A stretch of DNA of 5,475 bases from Campylobacterota bacterium. Its GTDB lineage: Bacteria; Campylobacterota; Campylobacteria; Campylobacterales; JAADDG01. The notes under the pieces are model-generated. The model searched no databases. It was given only the letters and a program-made list of their open reading frames with translations, and was not told where the DNA came from. The translations under genes and the position numbers were made by a program. Position 1 is the first letter of the stretch. The number at the start of each line of letters is the position of its first letter. Of this stretch, positions 1 to 5,420 are shown piece by piece. The stretch is taken from assembly GCA_013154075.1 (NCBI GenBank), contig JAADDG010000133.1:1-5475 (forward strand). Direction: 5' to 3'.

Positions 1-715
1 AAAAGCTCTTTACATCCTTTAGATCGAAACCGCTCGATAAAAACATCGCTTTGCCTCTCTTTAGCAAAAAGTCGGCCGCTTTCAATTTCGTAACGATTCC
101 TCCTGTAGCAAAAGAGTGATTCGGAGAGCACTCCTCCTTTAAATCCTCCTCCTTTATCTCATGCACCACTTTAAGCACTTTGGCATCTTCGTTTTTTTTG
201 GGATCTTTGTCATAATAACCGTCGATATCCGATAAAATCACCAACAAATCGGCATCGAAATAGTAGGCGGTATGGGCCGAAAGCTGATCGTTGTCTCCAA
301 AAACCAGCTCCTCTATAGCCGTAGTGTCGTTTTCGTTTATGATAGGCAAAATTTTGTGCTTTAGCATGGACAAAACCGCTCTTTTTGCGTTTTCGGTCCT
401 TTTTCTCGAATCGAAATCATCCGCGGTCAAAAGAACCTGTCCCGCCAAAAAGCCGAATTTTTCAAGCTTTTTTTGATAAACGCTCATCAAATAGGGCTGC
501 CCTACGGAGCAAAGAGCCTGCTTGTTTCCCACTATCTGCTTATCGAGCCTTATTTTGGTATATCCTGCGGCAACCGCTCCGGAAGAGACCAAAATAACCT
601 CATATCTCTCCATCAAAGAGACAATAAAGGAGATAAGATTCATAATCCTATCTCTTGCGAGTCTGTTTTGATCGGTTAGAACGTGGGTTCCTACTTTAAT
701 CACTATTCTCTTCAT
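1..715 (-). CDS. proB: Glutamate 5-kinase ProB, 3' end outside window
   Basis: ProB phosphorylates L-glutamate with ATP to gamma-glutamyl phosphate, the first step of proline synthesis, in the cytoplasm. I translated 238 codons by hand from an ATG at 715; the frame is still open at the window edge, so the C-terminus is missing. Amino-acid-kinase family motifs are present in order: N-terminal MKRIVIKVGTHVLT, SSGAVAAG (S44 to about residue 51), NENDT (127-131), FGDND (D141-D143), LSDIDGYYDKDP, and ATGGIVTKLKAA (TGG at 204-206). The canonical GTS near the N-terminus is GTH here. The start lies inside the end of obg (20-nt overlap) with only a weak purine-rich site (AAGAGA) upstream, which suggests translational coupling to obg. 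About 12 more residues would complete a kinase-only protein of roughly 250 residues, as in Campylobacter; E. coli ProB is longer because of a PUA domain. Whether a PUA domain follows cannot be seen. Confidence 0.93.
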   Translation of the reverse strand, partial: MKRIVIKVGTHVLTDQNRLARDRIMNLISFIVSLMERYEVILVSSGAVAAGYTKIRLDKQIVGNKQALCSVGQPYLMSVYQKKLEKFGFLAGQVLLTADDFDSRKRTENAKRAVLSMLKHKILPIINENDTTAIEELVFGDNDQLSAHTAYYFDADLLVILSDIDGYYDKDPKKNEDAKVLKVVHEIKEEDLKEECSPNHSFATGGIVTKLKAADFLLKRGKAMFLSSGFDLKDVKSF

Positions 716-1811
716 TCTTCTGTCTCTTTAGCTTTTTTACGATATCGTTTAGAGCGAACATCAAAGGCTTTATATTGATATTGGCTACCGCGGAGATAGG
801 CACCGCAAAAAACGGCTTTTTGGGATCATACTCGTCGATATCTTGCAAAAAGTAGGGATATTCGTCCAAAAAACCGTAATTATTCTCAACCTCTTTGGAA
901 GTTAGATCAAACTCTTTTAGAAAATTTTCTATCTTCTCTTTAGCCTCCTCTTTGCTCAAAGCGTCCACTCTGCTAAAAGCTATGGCGAAAGATCTCTCGG
1001 CAAGCTTTGAAGAGAAGTTTTTAAGCTCCTTTTTAAGCTCTCTATACTGATCTTCCAAAGTCCTATAATTTGCGATATCGAGCATAAAAAGCAAAAACTC
1101 CGTTCTCTCTATGTGTCTTAAAAACTCAAGTCCCAAGCCTCTACCTTCACTTGCTCCCTCGATAATTCCCGGAATATCGGCCATCACAAACGAATCGAAA
1201 TCTCCTACTCTAACGATACCGAGTTTGGGAGTGAGAGTGGTAAATTCATAGTTTGCAATTTCCGGAGAGGCGTTTGACACGGTGGAGATGAGAGTCGATT
1301 TGCCCACATTCGGAAATCCCACAAGCCCGACATCGGCTATCAATTTAAGCTCAAGCCTAACCTCTCTCGTTTTGCCTTCGAGTCCGGGCTGAGCGTAAGT
1401 GGGCTTTTGATTGGTAGCGCTTTTAAAGTGCCAGTTTCCAAGGCCTCCTTTGCCGCCTTTTAAAAACAGCACCTTCTCTCCGTGATTGACGAGATCCAAA
1501 AGCACTTCGCCCGTCACTTTATCGATCACTTGAGTGCCGGGAGGAACTTTGATAATAAGATCCTCTCCTTTTTTGCCGTGCTTCTTTCTGCCCATACCCA
1601 TTTGGCCGTTTTTGGCTTTTAGGTGTTTTTTGCCTTTGAAGTGGGAGAGTGTGTGGGTATTGTTATCTACGATGAAATATACGTCTCCTCCGTCTCCTCC
1701 GTCCCCTCCGTCAGGCCCTCCTTTGGGAACGAACTTCTCTCTCCTAAAAGAGACGCATCCCGCTCCTCCTTTACCGGAGCTGATAGTTAACTCGACATTA
1801 TCTATAAACAT
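696..1811 (-). CDS. obg: Obg/CgtA family GTPase
   Basis: Obg is an essential GTPase that binds the 50S subunit, acts in late ribosome assembly and links to stress responses. The 371 residues show the glycine-rich Obg fold at about 1-158 (GGPDGGDGGDGGDV at 31-44, KGGKGGLGN at 118-126) and then the G domain: G1 GFPNVGKS (165-172), switch FTTLTP (190-195), G3 DIPG (212-215), EGRGLGLEFLRHIERT (222-237) and G5 SAV (340-342). G4 is SRVD (280-283) rather than the canonical NKxD, and about 57 residues separate it from G5, a long insertion. The tail is short and acidic (EENSD); no separate OCT domain is evident. The ATG at 1811 follows AAGG at a usual spacing, and the N-terminal MFIDNVELTI matches the family start. 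rpmA lies 116 nt upstream, with a candidate promoter between. The stop lies inside proB. Confidence 0.97.
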   Translation of the reverse strand: MFIDNVELTISSGKGGAGCVSFRREKFVPKGGPDGGDGGDGGDVYFIVDNNTHTLSHFKGKKHLKAKNGQMGMGRKKHGKKGEDLIIKVPPGTQVIDKVTGEVLLDLVNHGEKVLFLKGGKGGLGNWHFKSATNQKPTYAQPGLEGKTREVRLELKLIADVGLVGFPNVGKSTLISTVSNASPEIANYEFTTLTPKLGIVRVGDFDSFVMADIPGIIEGASEGRGLGLEFLRHIERTEFLLFMLDIANYRTLEDQYRELKKELKNFSSKLAERSFAIAFSRVDALSKEEAKEKIENFLKEFDLTSKEVENNYGFLDEYPYFLQDIDEYDPKKPFFAVPISAVANINIKPLMFALNDIVKKLKRQKNEENSD

Positions 1812-1837
1812 AAAATTACCTTGATTTTTTTATCGAA

Positions 1838-1843
1838 ATTGTA
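1838..1843 (-). promoter_or_regulatory. Candidate -10 box for obg-proB
   Basis: The minus strand reads TTTGATACAATTTCG, with TACAAT as a good -10 hexamer in a TGA context, about 27 nt before the obg ATG. No -35 consensus is evident, which is usual for sigma-70 promoters of Campylobacterota. It would let obg-proB be transcribed separately from the ribosomal protein genes. This is a motif call only. Confidence 0.45.
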
Positions 1844-1903
1844 TCAAATTAGGTGTTAAAAGAAATATAATTTTGAAGAATCGAAAGAAATTACAAAAGA
1901 ATA

Positions 1904-1918
1904 TCCCCAAAAAGGGGA
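1904..1918 (-). terminator. Possible weak terminator after rpmA
   Basis: On the minus strand TCCCC-TTTTT-GGGGA forms a 5-bp, mostly G-C stem with a 5-nt loop, starting about 9 nt after the rpmA stop. It is followed by TATTCTTTT, an interrupted U-rich stretch. The stem is short and the tract imperfect, so it could be a partial terminator, an attenuator or an RNA-processing site rather than a full stop. Confidence 0.4.
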
Positions 1919-1927
1919 AGAGTAGAT

Positions 1928-2182
1928 TTATGCGGGATAGACGGAGACTTTTTTTCTTTGTTTGTCTTTTATCTCAAATTTCACATATCCGTCGATCAAT
2001 GCGAAAATAGTATGATCTTTTCCCAAACCTACGTTGTTGCCGGGATGAACTTTCGTTCCTCTCTGTCTTATGATGATATTTCCGGCTCTAACGAACTCTC
2101 CGCCGAATTTCTTAACTCCAAGCCTTCTACCGGCCGAGTCTCTATTATTCTGGGTACTTCCTTGACCTTTCTTGTGAGCCAT
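1928..2182 (-). CDS. rpmA: 50S ribosomal protein L27 (bL27)
   Basis: L27 is a large-subunit protein whose N-terminus reaches the peptidyl transferase centre and helps place tRNA. The 84 residues match the family end to end: MAHKKGQGSTQNNRDSAG at the N-terminus (family consensus GSTRNGRDS, so Q11 and N13 differ slightly), then GGEFVRAGNIIIRQRGTKVHPGNN and VGLGKDHTIFAL (about 27-62). The start directly gives MAHKKG, so there is no Firmicutes-type cleaved extension. A strong AAGGAG site (2189-2194) sits at normal distance. rplU ends 15 nt upstream, so the two are almost certainly one transcript. Confidence 0.98.
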   Translation of the reverse strand: MAHKKGQGSTQNNRDSAGRRLGVKKFGGEFVRAGNIIIRQRGTKVHPGNNVGLGKDHTIFALIDGYVKFEIKDKQRKKVSVYPA

Positions 2183-2197
2183 TATTTACTCCTTAAA

Positions 2198-2506
2198 TTA
2201 TGCAGAAATTTTATTAACTCTTACTCTCGTAAACTCTTTTCTAAAACCTTGTTTAAGCTTACTATCTTTTCTTCTTCTTTTTTTGAAGATAATTATTTTT
2301 TTACCTTTTTGGTGATTGATAACCTCAAGTTCTACTTTCGCTCCTTCCACATAAGGAGTCCCGATCTTCATCTCACCGTCGTTTACGGCTAACACTTCCG
2401 TTATCTCGATAACGTCTTTTGGCTGAGCGTCAAGTTTGTCGAGATTAAGATAATCTCCCTCTTGAACTTTGTATTGCTTCCCGCCATTTCCTATAATAGC
2501 ATACAT
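2198..2506 (-). CDS. rplU: 50S ribosomal protein L21 (bL21)
   Basis: L21 is an early-assembling large-subunit protein that binds 23S rRNA. Its 102 residues are the normal family length. MYAIIGNGGKQYKVQEGDYL (1-20) is the conserved N-terminus. The basic stretch KKRRRKDSKLKQGFRKEFTRVRVNKI (75-100) is the conserved C-terminal rRNA-binding region, with GFRK near residue 87. The ATG at 2506 has AAGGAAA (2514-2520) about 7 nt upstream. It is first in the housekeeping cluster, with rpmA directly behind. The intergenic region before it carries a -10-like TAAAAT, so it probably drives the L21-L27 unit. Confidence 0.98.
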   Translation of the reverse strand: MYAIIGNGGKQYKVQEGDYLNLDKLDAQPKDVIEITEVLAVNDGEMKIGTPYVEGAKVELEVINHQKGKKIIIFKKRRRKDSKLKQGFRKEFTRVRVNKISA

Positions 2507-2549
2507 CGTGACGTTTCCTTTCTTCTTGATAATAATACTAAGAGAGCGG

Positions 2550-2555
2550 ATTTTA
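2550..2555 (-). promoter_or_regulatory. Candidate -10 box of the rplU-rpmA operon
   Basis: The minus strand reads TTTTTTAGGTAAAATCCGC, so TAAAAT lies about 43 nt before the rplU ATG. The T-run just upstream matches the T-rich element that replaces the -35 box in Campylobacterota. A second AT-rich possibility is TATTAT around 2530-2541. Motif call only. Confidence 0.45.
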
Positions 2556-2558
2556 CCT

Positions 2559-2580
2559 AAAAAACAATTAAGCTTTGTTT
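2559..2580 (-). terminator. Possible weak terminator after the HEPN gene
   Basis: On the minus strand AAACAA (2575-2580) pairs with TTGTTT (2562-2567) across a 7-nt loop and runs into six T residues (2559-2564), about 17 nt after the HEPN stop. The stem is A-T rich and weak, and the same T-run may belong to the rplU promoter. Termination here is tentative. Confidence 0.25.
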
Positions 2581-2596
2581 AAATGAGAAAAATTTG

Positions 2597-2998
2597 CTAT
2601 TTTAATTCTTCTATATCTATATTCAAAATCTCGCAAGCCCTATTCAAAAGATCTTCCGTAAAATCTATAACCTCTTTTATCTCTTCTCGTGGAGGTAAAA
2701 CCTTTTCGAAAGTAGGATAAGATACTTCGATATGGTATTTATTGGCTACATATAAAATATCTTCATTTTCAATATGAATATCTCCCTCTACCAACTCATA
2801 AAGCTTAGGCAAATCATGTGTCTTTGGAATAGGTTTGTTCTCATAGGCCAAAAAAGATTTCAAAGCCTTCTCAATAGCATAATGCAAATCCACACCGATA
2901 ACGTCGGTATAATGATTGGCATCGAACAAAATTTTTGCGGAACTTAAATCGTGATATACCTTCTCAAGCCACTCTTTCGCGGAAGTTCTATTTGGCAT
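2597..2998 (-). CDS. HEPN-domain protein, partner of adjacent nucleotidyltransferase
   Basis: The 133-residue helical protein matches the compact HEPN family found beside minimal nucleotidyltransferases. WLEKVYHDLSSAKILFDANHY (10-30) is helix 1, followed by LHYAIEKALKSFLAYENKPI (38-57), the core with the EKALK signature. KTHDLPKLYELV comes next (H61), then VSYPTFEKVLPPREEI (92-107) and a C-terminal helix. Many HEPN proteins are RNase toxins (HepT) using an RX4-6H motif. None is present here: the only arginines are R4, R104 and R120, and none lies 4-6 residues before a histidine. The protein may therefore be a binding or regulatory subunit, or use another mechanism. The ATG at 2998 follows AGGGGAAAG. 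Its start overlaps the nucleotidyltransferase end by 11 nt, showing tight translational coupling. The A/T-rich sequence contrasts with the downstream core genes. Family is secure; function is not. Confidence 0.85.
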   Translation of the reverse strand: MPNRTSAKEWLEKVYHDLSSAKILFDANHYTDVIGVDLHYAIEKALKSFLAYENKPIPKTHDLPKLYELVEGDIHIENEDILYVANKYHIEVSYPTFEKVLPPREEIKEVIDFTEDLLNRACEILNIDIEELK

Positions 2999-3314
2999 AT
3001 AATACTTTCCCCTTTTTTAAAATATCTACTTTATAAAAATAATCTTCTCTTTTTTCTATATCATTCTTTTTTGCAGCCAAAACATCAAAAGCCAATTTAT
3101 ATTTTTTTATCAATTTTTTTAATCTTATATGAGCATCTATAGAATATCTTCTAATATCTTCTCTTTTAATATCATTTTTGATCAAAAACAGATCTATATC
3201 GCTCTCCTCATTCGGCTTTCCATATGCATAAGATCCGAAAAGTATAATTTTATCAGGATTTAGAGGCTTTAGAGCTTCTATGATTTCAGGCGTAATTTTC
3301 TCTATATCTATCAT
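2988..3314 (-). CDS. Minimal nucleotidyltransferase (MNT family), MntA-like
   Basis: This 108-residue single-domain protein of the DNA polymerase beta superfamily has the GSX10DXD signature: G27-S28, then D39 and D41 in SDIDLFLI. A third likely metal-binding acid is D77 in KLAFDVL. All three acidic residues of an active transferase are therefore present. In characterised MntA-HepT pairs the transferase is an antitoxin that modifies the HEPN toxin with AMP groups; a similar role is inferred here from gene order. The ATG at 3314 has only a weak site (AGAGA, about 9 nt away). Another ATG seven bases upstream is out of frame. A perfect TATAAT lies about 35 nt upstream, so the pair probably has its own promoter. 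The gene is A/T rich and lies about 100 nt from the leader-distal end of the CRISPR array, same strand. Confidence 0.88.
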   Translation of the reverse strand: MIDIEKITPEIIEALKPLNPDKIILFGSYAYGKPNEESDIDLFLIKNDIKREDIRRYSIDAHIRLKKLIKKYKLAFDVLAAKKNDIEKREDYFYKVDILKKGKVLYAK

Positions 3315-3348
3315 GATCCATATCTCTAAATAAATTGCATATATTTTT

Positions 3349-3354
3349 ATTATA
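3349..3354 (-). promoter_or_regulatory. Candidate -10 box of the MNT-HEPN pair
   Basis: The minus strand reads TTTTTGATATAATAAAAA with a perfect TATAAT, about 35 nt before the MNT start. A T-run lies immediately upstream and no -35 consensus is visible, matching the other promoters in this window. Confidence 0.5.
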
Positions 3355-3356
3355 TC

Positions 3357-3372
3357 AAAAAGAGGCTCTCTT
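3357..3372 (-). terminator. Possible weak terminator between CRISPR array and MNT gene
   Basis: On the minus strand AAGAG-AGC-CTCTT makes a 5-bp stem (3368-3372 with 3360-3364) with a tight 3-nt loop, ending in a short T-run. It could limit read-through from the array into MNT-HEPN, but the stem is weak and the T-run may serve the promoter beside it. Confidence 0.22.
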
Positions 3373-3415
3373 ATTCACTTAGTTTTTGATAGTACAGAAA
3401 AAGAATAATATTGAT

Positions 3416-3451
3416 TTTCATATCCCCTTAAAATCGGGTCATTATCGTAAT
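3416..3451 (-). repeat. Degenerate terminal CRISPR repeat
   Basis: This copy differs from the consensus at positions 1, 3, 4, 5, 6 and 16 (plus-strand numbering) and keeps the other 30 bases. The changes cluster where the crRNA handle would be encoded, giving ATATGAAA instead of ATTGAGAC. Decay of the final repeat is typical of the leader-distal end, so it marks the left end as the oldest part of the array. Confidence 0.9.
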
Positions 3452-3958
3452 TACAAAAATCAAATTTTCATAGGAGGTGAGAAGTGAAAGTCTCAATCCC
3501 CTTAGAATCGGGTCATTATCGTAATTGATGACGCTCGTACCAAAAACGCCGACTTACGTAAGTCTCAATCCCCTTAGAATCGGGTCATTATCGTAATTAA
3601 ATGATTCTCCAAAAAATAAAATCAGAAATCCAATAGTCTCAATCCCCTTAGAATCGGGTCATTATCGTAATCTCAGCTTTTTGAGCCTGTGGCAGATTTC
3701 CTCCTCGTCTCAATCCCCTTAGAATCGGGTCATTATCGTAATAAATCTTCTTTAAAGCCGTTAAGGCTAAAACGTCTCAATCCCCTTAGAATCGGGTCAT
3801 TATCGTAATAAAAATGTACGGAATAAAAACATGGGTAAGCTTTGAGCCTGTCTCAATCCCCTTAGAATCGGGTCATTATCGTAATGGGCTGGTAAGCGGT
3901 AAGCTCCTGCACCGCTTGCTGGGTCTCAATCCCCTTAGAATCGGGTCATTATCGTAAT

Positions 3959-3992
3959 AGAGAGAAGGGAAGCTCATTAATCCCTTCTCTCT
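3959..3992. repeat. Perfect 12-bp inverted repeat filling spacer 8
   Basis: AGAGAGAAGGGA (3959-3970) and TCCCTTCTCTCT (3981-3992) are exact reverse complements around a 10-nt loop. They occupy 34 of the 37 spacer bases. Either strand's RNA would fold into a strong hairpin. It is probably copied from a terminator or other hairpin in a mobile element, but the source is not identifiable here. Confidence 0.95.
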
Positions 3993-5420
3993 TGAGTCTC
4001 AATCCCCTTAGAATCGGGTCATTATCGTAATTTGTTGGGCTCCCTAAAACAAGCCTCCTTAACCCCGTCTCAATCCCCTTAGAATCGGGTCATTATCGTA
4101 ATCGATTTGGTTCTCCCCTTCCGGGGAGTGGAGTATCCACGTCTCAATCCCCTTAGAATCGGGTCATTATCGTAATGGCGTATCGGGGGATGAAGAGGTA
4201 TACAAGGCAGATTTAATGAGTCTCAATCCCCTTAGAATCGGGTCATTATCGTAATAGGATATGAATATGCCTGGGAGGGCGTTGCAGGAGTCTCAATCCC
4301 CTTAGAATCGGGTCATTATCGTAATTAAAATCAGCGGAGAAAGCCTTGAGTACGAGGTAAAGAGCGGTCTCAATCCCCTTAGAATCGGGTCATTATCGTA
4401 ATTTCCCATTTTAGGCTTCAAAAGATACCAATTCATTATGGAGAGTCTCAATCCCCTTAGAATCGGGTCATTATCGTAATTGGTGTCGAAACACCTCCTC
4501 AATTTTTTCCCCCGTCTTGTCTCAATCCCCTTAGAATCGGGTCATTATCGTAATGGGGAGTTGGGAGTTAAAATATCCGAGTTCGGGGGTCTCAATCCCC
4601 TTAGAATCGGGTCATTATCGTAATAAAAAAATTTAAGGAGATCGAGAGGAGGCTTGACCTCGTCTCAATCCCCTTAGAATCGGGTCATTATCGTAATACT
4701 TATATAAGTAGAAATGAAGCAAAAGAGGCTTTAAAGTCTCAATCCCCTTAGAATCGGGTCATTATCGTAATAGCCAGAGAGGGAGGGAAAATCTCTAAGC
4801 GGTTTTAGAGTCTCAATCCCCTTAGAATCGGGTCATTATCGTAATAATTCTTGGTGGATATTAGAACACCAGTTTTTGTCTCAATCCCCTTAGAATCGGG
4901 TCATTATCGTAATAAAAATGGAAGCCCTAATAAAAGAGATAGACGAGTCTCAATCCCCTTAGAATCGGGTCATTATCGTAATATTCGAGATGGAGAATGA
5001 ATTTGATGAAGTAGATGAGGCCAGTCTCAATCCCCTTAGAATCGGGTCATTATCGTAATCAAGAAGGTGCGGAGATTGTTAATCAAATACCCGGTCTCAA
5101 TCCCCTTAGAATCGGGTCATTATCGTAATATGGCAAAAAGCGGACTCGAAACAACACAAAAGAGTCTCAATCCCCTTAGAATCGGGTCATTATCGTAATT
5201 CGAAATGGAAGAGCTAAAAGAGGTGTTAAAACCTGTCTCAATCCCCTTAGAATCGGGTCATTATCGTAATTTTCAGGTTGAAATATGTAAAAACAGAGAA
5301 AGCATAAAAAAGGGTCTCAATCCCCTTAGAATCGGGTCATTATCGTAATTTTAGCAGGTTTGCCCGTCCTGCCTAAAAAAACGGGTCTCAATCCCCTTAG
5401 AATCGGGTCATTATCGTAAT

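Larger units (their letters stand above)
3416..5420 (-). CRISPR. CRISPR array: 28 repeats, 27 spacers
   Basis: The 36-nt repeat begins GTCTCAATCCCC and ends ATTATCGTAAT on the plus strand. Repeat starts are 3416 (degenerate), 3490, 3562, 3636, 3707, 3774, 3850, 3923, 3996, 4067, 4141, 4220, 4290, 4367, 4445, 4519, 4589, 4662, 4736, 4810, 4878, 4947, 5024, 5094, 5164, 5235, 5314 and 5385; the last 27 are identical. Spacers are 31-43 nt (mean about 37) and no two are the same. Minus-strand transcription is inferred. In that direction the repeat ends ATTGAGAC, near the ATTGAAAC/G crRNA 5' handle of type I and III systems, and the degenerate repeat falls at the distal end. The repeat has only a weak internal CCC/GGG stem and an imperfect palindrome ATTACGATAAT. 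Repeat length, handle and variable spacer length favour type III (or I-B). No cas gene is in the window, so type is unproven. Confidence 0.98.

Noticed and set aside
291..679. Three short plus-strand open frames near the left end
   Set aside because: All are antisense to proB, whose motifs are clear, and none resembles a protein family.
1684..1712. Tandem TCCTCCGTC-like 9-nt repeats
   Set aside because: They encode the conserved GGDGGDGGD stretch of Obg and need no other explanation.
1534..1824. Plus-strand proline-rich open frame over the 5' part of obg
   Set aside because: It is the complement of the glycine-rich Obg fold; the proline runs are the mirror of the GGD codons.
1958..2392. Plus-strand open frame of 144 codons across rpmA and rplU
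   Set aside because: It lies antisense to two unmistakable ribosomal protein genes and has no recognisable protein features.
2951..3142. Plus-strand hydrophobic 63-codon frame that might suggest a small membrane protein
   Set aside because: It is antisense to the MNT-HEPN junction in A/T-rich DNA, has no convincing ribosome site, and its hydrophobicity follows from complementing lysine-rich codons.
3672..3849. Spacers 4 and 6 share AGCTTT and TTTGAGCCT
   Set aside because: The match is short, needs a 2-nt gap, and the rest of the spacers differ; coincidence is the simpler view.
4302..4502. Minus-strand open frame of 66 codons inside the array, with a repeated NYDNDPILRGL peptide
   Set aside because: The peptide repeat is just the CRISPR repeat translated in different copies; it has no ribosome site and is an array artefact.
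4698..4709. Palindrome ACTTATATAAGT at the start of spacer 18, considered as an operator site
   Set aside because: It is a single A/T-rich palindrome inside a spacer that reads well as coding sequence (TYISRNEAKEAL); no regulatory context.
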